From positions 496,001 to 560,000 of the forward strand of contig RBKR01000004.1 of the NCBI GenBank assembly GCA_004835665.1: 64,000 bases of DNA, written 5' to 3'. A program made the position numbers and the translations under genes. Under the pieces are notes generated by a model. It was not told the origin of the DNA, ran no database searches, and saw only the letters and a program-made list of their open reading frames with translations. Source of the stretch: Phoma sp. XZ068 (lineage: Eukaryota; Ascomycota; Dothideomycetes; Pleosporales; Didymellaceae). Positions 1-11,062 of this stretch are shown here, piece after piece (position 1 is the stretch's first letter; each line of letters starts with the position of its first letter).

Positions 1-1179
1 CCTACCAGGCCATGGTCAGAGCGGACGTTTCCCCTCACTGCTCTGGCATGTAGCACCAATACCATGCAGTGGATGGAGCCAAGCAATTCCGCTCAATGCC
101 ACCTCAACTCTTGGAAACCCATCACGTTGTCCTCGCCGTGCAAACAGGACAAGCAAACTCCTGGTCAAGCCTTTCGTATTCGGGTAACGCGTCCCGGACA
201 TCGCTCTTCAACGCAGTGGCGCTCGCCAAAACCCCTCTTCGGGACATTTGGCTGCTCGTTGACGGTCTTGGCGCTGACGTTGCCTAATCCCCTGTGCGTC
301 CGCTTTTCCCGGGGCGGGCCCCTGTCATCCTTACTGCTGCCGTCAGGGGTACACCAGGCCCTGCCACGCACCCAAGTCCGCCTCCAGACCATCATTTGTC
401 CAAACACCCGTTTCGCCTAGATTGCCGGAATGGGACCATCCACAATGATGTGATGGGGACGCGTTTGCTGCAGTTTGATATTCATTGCAGGCCCTGCTCC
501 AACATTGCGATGCGCACGCGACTCGTGGAGATGAAGCCTCGTTGAACCGCGAATTCTGATAATGTCTTTTCAGGCCCCCCAATCCCGAACCAAAACTCCG
601 ATCCTCCGCTGAAAATCTTCTTGTACGACCGTACCCTCGGTGCCAGCCAAGCCCCAGCAGTGCCAATGTTGACATGTCTATTTTCATGACCCTCCTTCCA
701 TGCCCGATCAGCATGCGTGTTTCATGTGTATCTGATGCCAATCGATCTCTATCTCACCCAAAGTCCGTTCGTATTGCACGGTTCGTGTGATCGACACCGT
801 CCCACTTCCCCAGAATTAGTGCTGAATGTTCGTATCTCAAAGATACGAGCTGATCCTGACCCGGACAAAGCTTGGATCTGACATGTCAGTAAGGCTCTCC
901 GAACCGAAGGTCCGGGTACTATGTTTCTGTAACGTCAGGGGTAGAGGATAAGCACTGGGTTTCGTTGATGAATGTGACAGTGGTTGTACGAACATTCATG
1001 CTCGCTGTCTACTGCTTCTCGCACTCAGACGTGCCCTGTCGGTATGGGTATCATACAAGTACTATCAGCTTAACAATGTCCCTCTACAAATACACGCTCA
1101 TTTGTACGATGTGTTCCAAAACGCCAGTATCAGACCATGCTGGCGCGTTACTGCTGTGCCATTCCAATCCAAGCTCTGT
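1..1179. other. gene-free stretch at window start
   Basis: Only short overlapping open frames with no recognisable protein are present. It lies 3' of the REB1-like gene. The one structure I see is a small perfect hairpin at 831-847: 7-bp arms CGTATCT/AGATACG around a 3-nt loop. Confidence 0.5.
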
Positions 1180-3699
1180 TCACGATTCTGGCTCGCTCTC
1201 CGCATTATCACTGTCAGTGATCAACTCCTTCGACTTGAATGCCTTCGACGACAGAGTCTTGCTTCGCTTCGTTGGAGCCTTTTGAGAACCCGCACCGCTC
1301 TCCCTGCTTCTCTTCTTGCTCGGCTTTGCATCAGACCCAACTTCACCGTTAGCCTCCATGGAGTCCGCAGGTTGGTATCGATCCTCGAATTCATGTTCAT
1401 GATTCTGTTTCATGAAGCCGTAGAGAGAGATAAGAAAGGCCATCATATTCTCAGCTGCATCATCATCATTGACGAGCTGACGCAGCTCCTTATAAACCAT
1501 TTGCAGGGTGCGTACAGACCATGTCAGCTTCATCTGCTCGGCGATATCTTGCCATACGATTTGGTCGTCTGATGTGGAACCGTTCTCGGTTGCCTGCTCG
1601 ATGAGTTTCTCCACGAGATCGAATTTGTCACCCCAAAGCATATCGTCAGGACCAGGCGGTTTGAGTGCTGCTGTGGTGACGGCGGATTCACCATCTTTCT
1701 TGGCCTGGGGCTTGCGACGCCTCTTTTGTGGTTGCTCAGCCTCAGCCTTTATCTGGCCAGGCTCCGGGGCTCTCCTTGGCTTGATCTCGACGTCTATGGT
1801 GGCCGGAGGCATTCGAGCTCTCATCAGCTTCCATTTCGACTGACACTGCAGACGGCTACGAGTGTCACCCATCTCTCTACACACTTCGTGCCAATTGATA
1901 ACAGGCGTGTAATCGTTAAGAGACGGCTTGCCGCTTTCTGCCAGGTGGTCCTCGACCCTTTGACAGACAATAGAGAGAACCTTGACGAATTGCTCCTCTT
2001 CCTCCATAGTCCAGCGCTTCGTGATTCGATTTTCGCCATGGCGCACATAGTCCTTCCAGCGGTTGTAGACATCTAGTTCGAGACGATTGAGTTGCGTTCC
2101 GATGAGCTTCCACTGACCAGGGTGGAGATTGGCCAGTTCCCGAAGCTGGTCCTCTTCTTCTTGTGACCAGTGTCCCCGCTGGCAGGTGTGATATTGGGCA
2201 CGTACATGCTTCTTGATTTCTTTGAATCTGCGTAGAAGTCCAGCGCTCTTGACATCGTCCCAGAAAGCATCGCAATCTTTTTTGAACTGCGCCTCAGTCT
2301 GATATGTAGTGTTGTCTCCCATCACGTTTTTGCGGCCATGGTTCCACTGGATAATCTCGACAAGGTCGGCGGTATCAAGGCCGTTTCGCTCTTGGTAGTC
2401 TCTAATGGCTCTGCGCAGCAGTTCTTTCTCATCCGCCGTGAACTCGCCGCTTGTGCGCTTTTCAGGCGGTTGTCCCAACGCATGTGTCTTTTCAAGAGCT
2501 CTATCGGCTGCTGTCCGTTCATCGTCATCCCGGGCACGCTGATAATTTCTATTTGGGTCCCTCTTGCCAGATTTTGAGCTCGGGGTTCTGGGAATACCTC
2601 CAATGCTGGACCGGGGGGTTCTGTTGCCGTTTGTAGATTTCCGCTTACGTTTTGACTTGGATGCCGCTATCCCGTTGATGCCATGTTCATCGCCGTCCTC
2701 ACTGTCATCAAGACTGAAATTAGGTGCTGGAGTCTCGTCGAGGTTTCGAACGGGCGCTTCCCAATCCAGTATTGGTGTTTCCGTAATTTGTTTATCTTTC
2801 TTGGTCTTTTTTCTTTTCTTGGTGCTTGGAGTGGTACCTGGAGTCCTTACTGCAGTCGCGGGTTCTGCAGCATCTAAATTCTCAGCCGACGCTTCCGGCT
2901 CATCTTGGTGCGCATTGACTGCCTTGCCATCGGGCTGCGACTTTTGCGACCTTTCAGCTTCCAGACTACCTAGTAGAGCTCTAGGAATCAACGGCTGCTC
3001 GTCTGCATCTGGAATCCCATTGCGCGCGTCGCTCCCTTCAGCTGGTGCTTCTGATGCTAATTCTTGTGTTGCTGCGGGCGTATTGACCACCTCTGTGAGG
3101 TTGAGATCGAGGCTGTTTATAGAGAGCTGTGACCTGCGCTGCTTGCGCGCCTTCCTCCTCGCTTGCCGCTCTGTTGCTTCTGACGATGTAGGCATGTTTG
3201 CTTCAGCTGCCTCTTCGTACGGTGTGGCTGGTATAGTGTTGCTGCTGTTCGCGCCAGCCACAGCCTGCTTTGTCTTTTTGCTCTTCTTGGATTTCTTTTT
3301 CGCGGAGTCGGTTGGACCAGCTTGACTCGAGGTCAGCCGCGCTGGTGAGGGCGCGCGGTTCGTTTGCGATTCTGTCTGGGAGTCGGGCACCTCAATTTGC
3401 GTCGACTGTATTGTGGGCGAGAATGGCTTTCTCTTTGACGGTGAAGGACCCACAAAGGCCTGCAGGTCTTTGAGTGAGTAGGTTGGTAATGGCGAAGCGC
3501 TGACTGTGTCGGTTTGTGAGCTTGCGGGCTGCTTCCTGCTCGCCTTATGGGCCATTTTCCTGCTGGGTTTTGGGGTTCTTGCGATGGTATCCTGTGAAGC
3601 TCCGCTGAGGTTCAAGGGAATTGCAGGGCCCCTGTAGTTTGTTGTGTGGGTAGCGCGGGCCTCAGTCATGAGTTGCTGGGAAGCCGCCTCATCGTCCAT
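1180..3699 (-). CDS. REB1/TTF-I-like Myb DNA-binding protein
   Basis: Intronless 839-residue protein. The N-terminal half (about 1-410) is low-complexity, Ser/Thr/Lys-rich and probably disordered, with Lys-rich runs suggesting nuclear import signals. A helical block at about 420-505 (FTADEKELLRRAI...) precedes two Myb/SANT repeats: about 508-555 with RGHWSQEEEDQL and WKLIGTQL, and about 560-640 with KRWTMEEEEQF and the insert-containing second half LQCQSKWKLM. A further helical segment follows at about 690-740. This order matches the fungal REB1 / mammalian TTF-I family, which binds rDNA terminators and promoters to stop RNA polymerase I and position nucleosomes. The tail is acidic and serine-rich. 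The start at 3699 is the first ATG of the open frame. Family assignment is fairly secure; the target site and exact role are inferred. Confidence 0.85.
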   Translation of the reverse strand: MDDEAASQQLMTEARATHTTNYRGPAIPLNLSGASQDTIARTPKPSRKMAHKASRKQPASSQTDTVSASPLPTYSLKDLQAFVGPSPSKRKPFSPTIQSTQIEVPDSQTESQTNRAPSPARLTSSQAGPTDSAKKKSKKSKKTKQAVAGANSSNTIPATPYEEAAEANMPTSSEATERQARRKARKQRRSQLSINSLDLNLTEVVNTPAATQELASEAPAEGSDARNGIPDADEQPLIPRALLGSLEAERSQKSQPDGKAVNAHQDEPEASAENLDAAEPATAVRTPGTTPSTKKRKKTKKDKQITETPILDWEAPVRNLDETPAPNFSLDDSEDGDEHGINGIAASKSKRKRKSTNGNRTPRSSIGGIPRTPSSKSGKRDPNRNYQRARDDDERTAADRALEKTHALGQPPEKRTSGEFTADEKELLRRAIRDYQERNGLDTADLVEIIQWNHGRKNVMGDNTTYQTEAQFKKDCDAFWDDVKSAGLLRRFKEIKKHVRAQYHTCQRGHWSQEEEDQLRELANLHPGQWKLIGTQLNRLELDVYNRWKDYVRHGENRITKRWTMEEEEQFVKVLSIVCQRVEDHLAESGKPSLNDYTPVINWHEVCREMGDTRSRLQCQSKWKLMRARMPPATIDVEIKPRRAPEPGQIKAEAEQPQKRRRKPQAKKDGESAVTTAALKPPGPDDMLWGDKFDLVEKLIEQATENGSTSDDQIVWQDIAEQMKLTWSVRTLQMVYKELRQLVNDDDAAENMMAFLISLYGFMKQNHEHEFEDRYQPADSMEANGEVGSDAKPSKKRSRESGAGSQKAPTKRSKTLSSKAFKSKELITDSDNAESEPES

Positions 3700-4738
3700 G
3701 GTAGGAGCTGTGGTTCCAATGCGTTAGCGGGAGATTCGCAGAGTCGCTGTCAGTCTACAAAATGTGCAGAAACCTCCATGCGACATGTTGGCGCGCCAAT
3801 ACTTACTATAGCGGGGCGAGAGTTTGGCGAGGCTGGGAGTTGTGGCAGGTTTGGCAAGATTTGCCGTGCTGTGGTTGTCTTGCGAGCTAGGAATAGGTTG
3901 CGAGGAGGAAACACCCATCACTTGCGATGAGTGCGCATAGCGGGCGGGGCGGCGGGGTGCTCTTATGAGACCTGGCTGTACTCTGCTCGTGCAGAGATGA
4001 GAACTCACCGTGAAAGTTCGCGAGCACAGACAATTGCAGACGCGAACCGAATGACGCGCCAGCCTAGCGCCAAATCCACCGAACTGATCGTTCCAGCCTC
4101 CAGGGTCTCGGCACGACAACCACAAGAACATCCCTACGATTATCATTACTGGAGTAGTTCTGTGCTACTGACTAGACCACGAATCACACTGCTTCTTGGA
4201 CTGTAGACATCTGAACCTGCATACAGTTCTACTTGGCACAAACATTGACCGCGGTGAACCTCCAGTCCTCATTTCCAGTATTCGATGTTACCCCAAGTTG
4301 TTTGTATCACAAGGCTTTACTTGAGCGCTTACACATTGGCGGACAACCTTGTCTGTCATGCCGCCAGCCCGCACCTCCTTGCCATGTAGACCTTCTTCTC
4401 ATGTAAGACCAGTCCATGTCGTTACCCCACAGAGAGTCAACCACTCGACAATGCTCGACATCACGACTCTCTGATTCCGCCCAGTTTGTCAGCGACATAC
4501 GCGTTTGAAGCTGGTCAAGGAAGCTACCCGGCGCCGGCTTACCGTTCGTTGACCGTTGATTGGCTACAATGTACGGGGATCCCTAACGTCATTGTCGTTG
4601 GATGCAACATCATCACAGCTGCCCATATTAAGTCCGAGTGACCCCTCTCGCGTCTAAGGAGGAAGTATTGTCTCTGCACTTTTTGTGAAGCTTGTTTGAC
4701 CTAGCCTCGATCATCTTGGAGGCGTGCGCCAATACACA
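3700..4738. promoter_or_regulatory. divergent intergenic region, REB1-like / cytochrome b561
   Basis: About 1 kb between two divergent starts, so it should hold both promoters and 5' leaders. Short open frames inside show no recognisable protein. I do not see a clear TATA box. Confidence 0.4.
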
Positions 4739-5654
4739 ATGGCATCAGCAACTGGGATACCCGCAAATGGAGCTGCCACGCGTGGACAGAGTGAAGAGGA
4801 ACCTCTTCTAGGCCGGAGAGGCGATGCAAGCCAACCGGACGGACAGCCGCTGTACCAGAACCTGTGGATAGGTAAAGTCCTAAGCCTCAGTGTACCATAC
4901 ACCTTATTGACATTTTATAGGCACTGCAGTTGTAGCGCAGGCAGGTATTTGGATTGTGAGTTGTACCTACGCAAAGACACCACTGTGCCAAAGTACTGAC
5001 ATACAACAGCTCGCCGCCATTGTCTGGGGAGCCATCCTCTCGCAGAAACTGATTTTCTTCTCCGCACACCCCGTAAGCTCCGCCAGCCCTCTCACACCCA
5101 CCCTCACTGACGTAACTTTCCAGCTCCTCAACTCCGCTGGCTTCCTACTCGCCATCCAGGCCGCCCTCATCCTCCAGCCAACCCACACGCCCGAACAAAA
5201 ACGCTCCGGCACGCTTGCCCACGCCCTCTTCCACGTCTTCGGCGCCTCCGCTCTGACTGCCGGCCTCGTCATCATCGAGTTGAACAAAGCCGGACCTGGC
5301 CACGAACATTTCGCGTCCCCGCACGCCATCCTCGGGCTCACATTCTACATCCTCATCTACATCCAGACAATCGTTGGATTCACGCAATACTACACGCCCA
5401 GCTTGTATGGCGGAGTCGACAAGGCCAAGAGCATCTACAAGTACCACAGACTGAGTGGTTATGTGATCGCGACGCTGGGTCTTGCGACCATTTGCGCAGC
5501 GTCATGGACAACGTACAGCTTGAATGTGGCGCACATTCAGCACTGGGCTGTCATCGTTGCGAGCGTGCTTGTACTGGTTGGCATTGTACCGAGGATCAGG
5601 TTGAGCAAGTTTGGATTGAAGAAGGATGAGGGACAGATCAGGCTGCAAAATTAA
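4739..5654 (+). CDS. cytochrome b561 domain membrane protein
   Basis: Four exons: 4739-4871, 4921-4955, 5010-5072, 5124-5654, giving 253 residues. All introns have GT/AG ends (49, 54 and 51 nt) and splicing keeps one frame. The hydrophilic N-terminus (about 1-43) faces the cytosol and is followed by about five hydrophobic segments. His114, His144 and His185 sit in the positions expected for b-type haem ligands of the b561/ferric-reductase-like fold, in ALFHVF, SPHAIL and YHRLSG. Such proteins pass electrons across membranes, often from ascorbate to ferric iron or monodehydroascorbate. Substrate and membrane cannot be told from sequence. The very short second exon (35 nt) makes this gene easy to mis-predict. 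Confidence 0.83.
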
Positions 5655-6288
5655 GTGAAATGGTGGGTGAAATTTTGCAAGAGAAAACGAACGAACTGAT
5701 CAGAAGAGGAGGTCGATTTGGTATTGATGGGTTATGACTTTTTGGGTCACGCAAGATGCTACATTCGTCCGGCATTACAGGCGTTACGATACTGTTCTTG
5801 GTATCTGGGCGCATTATCATACTCAATTGAGTGTTGTCCAACCACGCACAAAACAATTCACACTGTGTGATATATCGAACTTTTCACCCACCTCTTGTCA
5901 CTGTTGCCCTACGATGCACCGTATACTTACTTCCTCGTACTTAACCTGCAAAGCTGGTGAAATGCTATCGCTCCACTCATCTGACTCCAAGATGGCACCA
6001 CCCAAGCACCAGCGTCGTCAAAGCCACTGGATCAAAGTACCTACAGTTATTGTCGTGGGCACAGTTGTAATCACAGTATCAACATGCGTTCACGTATACT
6101 ACTCATGCAAGGGCAAAATCATATACAAGCGAAAGGGGGCCATCACAGCCAACAACACTGGTTGATTGGCCTAAAAGAGATATAACTCAGTGTAGTGGAA
6201 TGATAAATGCTTTCGTTTTGGACTCCAGTTCAGGTATCAACATACGCTGCGCCTACATACAAGCAGATAGATCAATGCGAAATACACC
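5655..6288. other. intergenic, convergent b561 / SCOT
   Basis: Sequence between two converging genes. It holds 3' ends and one weak small membrane ORF (listed separately). Nothing else is recognised. Confidence 0.4.
5992..6165 (+). CDS. possible small single-pass membrane protein
   Basis: A 57-residue frame opening at an ATG in acceptable context (AAGATGG). It has a basic start (PPKHQRRQ), one hydrophobic segment of about 20 residues (VPTVIVVGTVVITVS) and a Lys-rich tail. The layout fits a tiny tail-anchored or type II protein. No family is recognised, and a chance ORF in a 3' region is equally possible. Confidence 0.22.
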   Translation: MAPPKHQRRQSHWIKVPTVIVVGTVVITVSTCVHVYYSCKGKIIYKRKGAITANNTG

Positions 6289-7939
6289 CTACAACATGGG
6301 CTTGATCTCAGCGGCCTCCTTGAAATCGGCACCGGTCTTCGATCGGACTTCGTCGACTGTTACGCCGTCCGCGAGCTCGATCAGTGTAAGACCCTCTGTG
6401 AAGTCAACGTCGAATACACACTAAGTAAGATTAGCCAGCGTCCATCAAAAAGCATTGCGATTGAACATACCAGGTCTGTAATGATTCTGCTAACGCAAGC
6501 CTTACCCGTGAGCGGGAACTCGCACTGCTTCAGAATCTTCGGCCTGCCCTTCTTGTCCGTGTGTTCCATAGTGACTACGACCTTGGTCATGCTCGGGTTG
6601 GATACCAAATCCATCGCACCGCCGAATCCCTTCACCTTACCGGGCAACATCCAGTTTGCCAGATCACCTCGGGCGGAAACCTGCATGGCGCCTAAGATTG
6701 TGAGGTTGATCTTTCCTGCGCGAATCATGCCGAAAGACTCTTCCGAGCCAAAGCAAGATGCACCAGGGGCCAGTGTGACAGTCTCCTTGCCCGCATTGAT
6801 GAGGTCGGGGTCCTCAAGACCCTTCTGGGGGTATGGTCCGAGACCGAGAATGCCGTTCTCAGACTGCAGTTGGACTTCTACGCTTGCATCGACGAAGGAA
6901 GGTGCCAGCATGGGCATCCCGATTCCCAGGTTTGCGTACATTCCGTTCTTGAATTCTTTTGCTGCTCGCCTCACGATGCGCTCACGCTTGCTCGCTGCAT
7001 CTCCCGAGCCGAGCGCGTTGACGGCGTCCTTGGGGTCTTTGGCGTTGACAGTCTTCTCGATCTTCTTCTCGGCGGTAGACTGGATGACACGGTCGACGTA
7101 GATGCCGGGGACGTGGACGGCGTTGGGCTCGATCTCGCCAACCTCAACAATGTGCTCTGCTTCAACGATAGTCAATTTGGCGTTGCGAGCCATTGCGCCG
7201 TTGAAGTTCTGGGCGCTGAAGCGGAATTGGACGTTGCCCAAGCGGTCGGCTTTGTAGGCCTTGATGAAGGCGTAGTCACCCTTGATTGCTTCCTCCATAA
7301 CGAACGACTTCCCCTCGAAGACCTTGACATCGCGAGGTGTCGAGTACTGAGCGACTGAGCCATCGCTGTTGTGGCGGAGAGCGAGCTCGCCAGTCTGGAC
7401 AACAGTACCGAAGGCGGCAGGTGTGTAGAAAGCGGGAATGCCAGCACCGCCCGCGCGACACCTTTCGGCAAGGGTACCTTGGGGTGTGAGTTCGAGCTCG
7501 AGCTCGCCAGTCAGGTACATCTGCTCCAGGACCTTGTTCTCGCCAACATAGGAAGCGATCATCTTCTGGACCTGCTTGCTTTCGAGCAGAAGACCAAGAC
7601 CTCCACCAACAACACCAGCATTGTTGGAGACAGCAGTCAGACCGGTGATTGACGACTTCGATTTGACCGCTTCGATGAGGGTATCGGGCACACCGGAGAG
7701 ACCAAAGCCACCGCACAGGAGGGTGCTGTTGGACTTCATGTCCTCGATCGCAGCTTGCGCGGACGGGAAAACCTTATTGATCTCATTGCGACGGAGGGAG
7801 GAGCTGAAGTTGCGCGCGAGGTTGAGGTAGGTCTACTAAGTTAATTGATGTTCCTAGAAGCTTCAAAGTGCGCAGCTACCTTTGTGCTGCTCCGCGAGAA
7901 GGTGCGCGCAGTGCGGAGTGTGAGGGCTATCGACGGCAT
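6289..7939 (-). CDS. succinyl-CoA:3-ketoacid CoA-transferase, mitochondrial (SCOT)
   Basis: Three exons on the minus strand: 7939-7880, 7832-6471, 6420-6289, giving 517 residues, the usual SCOT length. Introns are 47 and 50 nt. Exon 1 encodes a classic mitochondrial presequence rich in Arg/Ser/Thr (MPSIALTLRTARTFSRSS). The alpha half carries the GGFGLSG motif and the beta half carries SENGILGLG, whose Glu (about residue 345) is the residue that forms the glutamyl-CoA thioester. The enzyme moves CoA between succinyl-CoA and acetoacetate (or acetate/propionate), feeding ketone bodies or short acids into the TCA cycle. Alpha and beta subunits are fused, as in all eukaryotic forms. The last exon (CVFDVDF to KPML) is easily missed because the previous exon reads through the splice site. 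Confidence 0.93.
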
Positions 7940-10385
7940 CCTGCTGGAAGCTCAAGGAGCTTTCTATTCAATTGTGCAGAGGTCCAATTTATCGCTCAGT
8001 CAAGAGGATTTCTATGTAATCGCAAGCAACTACCACGAGTGAGGCTGGTCGTGAAGAAAGTGAAAGCTGCGACACACTGCGGCTACTCGGTTGTTCTTGA
8101 GCGCGTTGTGTCGGCCGGCAACTTGACACGGAACGGAACCGCACGGGCGACGCGGAATGTGGAGGTGGAAAGCGCGGAGACGACAGCCTTGCCCGTCCAC
8201 CTTGAGCCGAAATTGAACGCCTATTGGCCGCTCGTGCCTCGCTCTGGAAAGTAGCGGAATTGTCTTCACATGAGCTTTCCCTTCTCCCACGTGAGGAAAC
8301 ACAGGATGTTTGCAGTCGTGTCCACTTGCTGTTTGTCTTGCTACGACCCCTCGGCTTAAGAATCCCTTGAGACCCTATGAAGGCGGTGCCCAGTCATGTT
8401 GCAGGCACACTTCCTCGATCGATTAACCGTTGCGATTAATTGGAAGGAAGGTCAACAGACGACCTTGGACTTGAATTGCAGGGAGTTATTTGATTACAAA
8501 GGTGGTTTGTGTCATCAATCGTGTGTACTATTTGTCTTTGGGGCGACTTTGTGACCCAAAACTTGCGTCAACCCCGACGAAACCTTGCCATATCTTGGTA
8601 TTGCCCTCATCCGATCTGTCCTTAGCCAGAGCCATCGAAGAGATATGGCACCCGGCACCAATATCTGCATAATAGCACAACCCCATAAAAACACTCCTAC
8701 AGCGTGCTATCCCTTTGCCCCGTCCTCAACCCTCTAATAGCGGCAATTTGTCGCTTCCAACATTATGTGCAACACCTTTTGATGCATGGATACGGATCTA
8801 CACAATACCCTCGGTCAGGGCTTTCAAACTATGAACCTGCCTTGAGTGATAGGATGTAAGGCCATCTTGTCCAATTATCCAGCCTGAAAGCAACCGGAGA
8901 AGTGCCAGTATTTACTTTATTTTGGCAGTATCGATGTTATAAATCTGCTTAAGAAGCCGGCGAGAAGACTAACAACGACTGCAAACCGGAGCATGGTGCG
9001 GGAGTTGCACCTAAGCTGATCTCGTTCTTCAAAAGTGCCGCTGAAGCTTGAATATGGTGTATGAAGGTTGGAGATGTGTGCGGTTTGTCTATCGTATGGA
9101 CCTGCCATGATTAAACAGGTTGAGTTATGATCGTCGAAATGTGCTTGACGATGTGGAGGTATATGAGTTTTCTTGAAGGGGAACGATTCTTTTTGTACGG
9201 TGAGCGACCGATTTGATCAGTGTATCCAACGAACATCGGTCTAGTATGACCCTTAGCGAACCTCCGCATCGAGGACCTATCGCCTCATCACTTTCAAGGA
9301 CGACAAACGAACCGTACAGGACAATCACATCACCCTTCTGGTCTCTGGGACAGTCAAGTGGGTTGTGGTCGTGGATTGCGCGCCGTTCATGAGGTACGAA
9401 CTGTATTCTGAGTACAGTGGGATCGCTGTGGGTGGACGTGGCTAATACCTGCGTAGACTTATTTGACAACCTCCAAGCAATGACAAGTTGTCGAGCAGAG
9501 AAGTCCACCTAACTTCTTCCTACCTTGCAACGCCAACAATTCACCCTGGAGGGTCTCATCCAATCCGAGCGTCACTGAGATGCATAGGATTCCTCCAAAC
9601 AGTGGATGCCATACTAAAACAACCAAGGCGTCGTGGATGTCTATTAGCCCTAGTCCCAGTTCAATTCACAACGGTCCAAACCCCTCCAGAACAGGGGCTG
9701 GCAATGGCATCGAAGCGTCCTGGCATGCGGGAATCTCGGTCCACGAAAGAAGGATAGGCAATCAGGGGCCATCAAAGCACGGTCAAGGTCCAACCTGTTT
9801 GGAACTGTTTACGAGGAATGCTGCCGTGGTGGTGAGATATCTGAGAATTTTGAGCGTCATGAAGCCTCGAATATCTCCATCACATGGTCTTCCATGGCAG
9901 CTTTCGTGCCGATGTTCGACGACGTCTCCTGCTCCAGCTTCATCCTTGTCGTGTTGTGTAATCGTCTAATCGGTTCGGGAGTTCGGTGGCAGCTTTACGG
10001 CGACATCACACCAATGCCCGTGCATGCCAATAAGAGATAGGGTTAAGGCTGATAGTCATGTCTTGTTTCTGGTTGCATCGATGTCGTGATTGCTTTTTGG
10101 GTAGTCTGTACATTTAGTTGGAATAGCAACATGCCTTTCGTGCTGTTAACGGTCTCAATGCTGCCACGTAGGTGTTGCAAGTTGTGAGAGGGTGCAAGCG
10201 GCGCGGTTGATCAAGCCCGTGGGAAGCTTGCACCCGAGGTCTCACCGCTGCCGCAAGGAGATATATCCGTTATTGCTGGACTGCGGGATTACTTTAGCGA
10301 ACGATGCATCCAGCCGCGCGTGAGGTGGATATGATGTGCGAATTCGGTGTCCCACGCGAGGATTCTCGCCTCGATATCGCAGGAG

Positions 10386-10428
10386 TGGAAGGAACAATGC
10401 ACCGATATCGATATCGATGGACCTTCCA
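10386..10428. repeat. nested palindromes
   Basis: A 14-bp perfect palindrome CGATATCGATATCG (10403-10416) is flanked by inverted 7-bp arms TGGAAGG (10386-10392) and CCTTCCA (10422-10428). The two symmetries have slightly different centres. No gene is nearby. Confidence 0.6.
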
Positions 10429-11017
10429 TCTACGTCAGGCTCCACTTCCCCTCATTCTCAAACAACGTGTGAACTCTGTGATTAATATTGTGTCGTCAAG
10501 ATCCAGGGCTTAGTTTCGGCAAAAGGAAAAGGGTGTGAAGACGCGTTGATGAGTCGTGGGCGTGGCATGGTCGCGTTGGCCTGACCGGAGCACACAAACA
10601 TGGATGCAACAATTGCTGTCGAAGGGAAGTCCCGGTGGCAATGAAAATCGCAGCTTCACCGCTGCATGTCAGCGAGAATTTCCGTCCTCAATAAAGAAAA
10701 CATGCACGTCGCGTGCTGTGAAGTCATGCACTGGACGCACATGCCGAGTCGCTGACCGGCCCAGAATGCCTATTCACGCAGCATCTCCAACCACCATGAC
10801 GCCAACTGAACCCATTTTCGGTCCCCGAGACCAACCCCAGCCTTAGCAGCGCCAATACCACTGCACTACCTCCACAGCCCGTCATCATCACACAATCGCT
10901 CTGCATAAGCCCTCGCTCCACGGCCCTTTCCCCCTCTGCAAACAGCCGAGCCAAGGGCTTCAGTTGCCAGCCCACACCAAATCGAGCCCAATTATCAGCT
11001 CAGCCTGACACGGCTCG

Positions 11018-11062
11018 ACGCGTCGCACGCGTTCGCGCTCACACATGACTTCTGCGACGCGT
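11018..11062. promoter_or_regulatory. cluster of three ACGCGT (MCB-like) boxes
   Basis: ACGCGT occurs at 11018-11023, 11027-11032 and 11057-11062, with a fourth at 11488-11493. In yeasts this hexamer is the MluI cell-cycle box bound by MBF (Mbp1/Swi6). Three in 45 bp is far above the chance rate of about one per 4 kb, but no gene start is recognised next to them. Confidence 0.35.

Noticed and set aside
2564..3325. 253-codon plus-strand frame inside the REB1-like gene
   Set aside because: Antisense shadow of a Lys/Ser-rich coding region; the product has no domain.
6481..7101. 206-codon plus-strand frame inside SCOT
   Set aside because: Antisense shadow of a conserved enzyme.
9125..9508. 127-codon minus-strand ORF
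   Set aside because: No recognisable domain, and overlapped by equally long frames on the other strand. Not supported as a gene.
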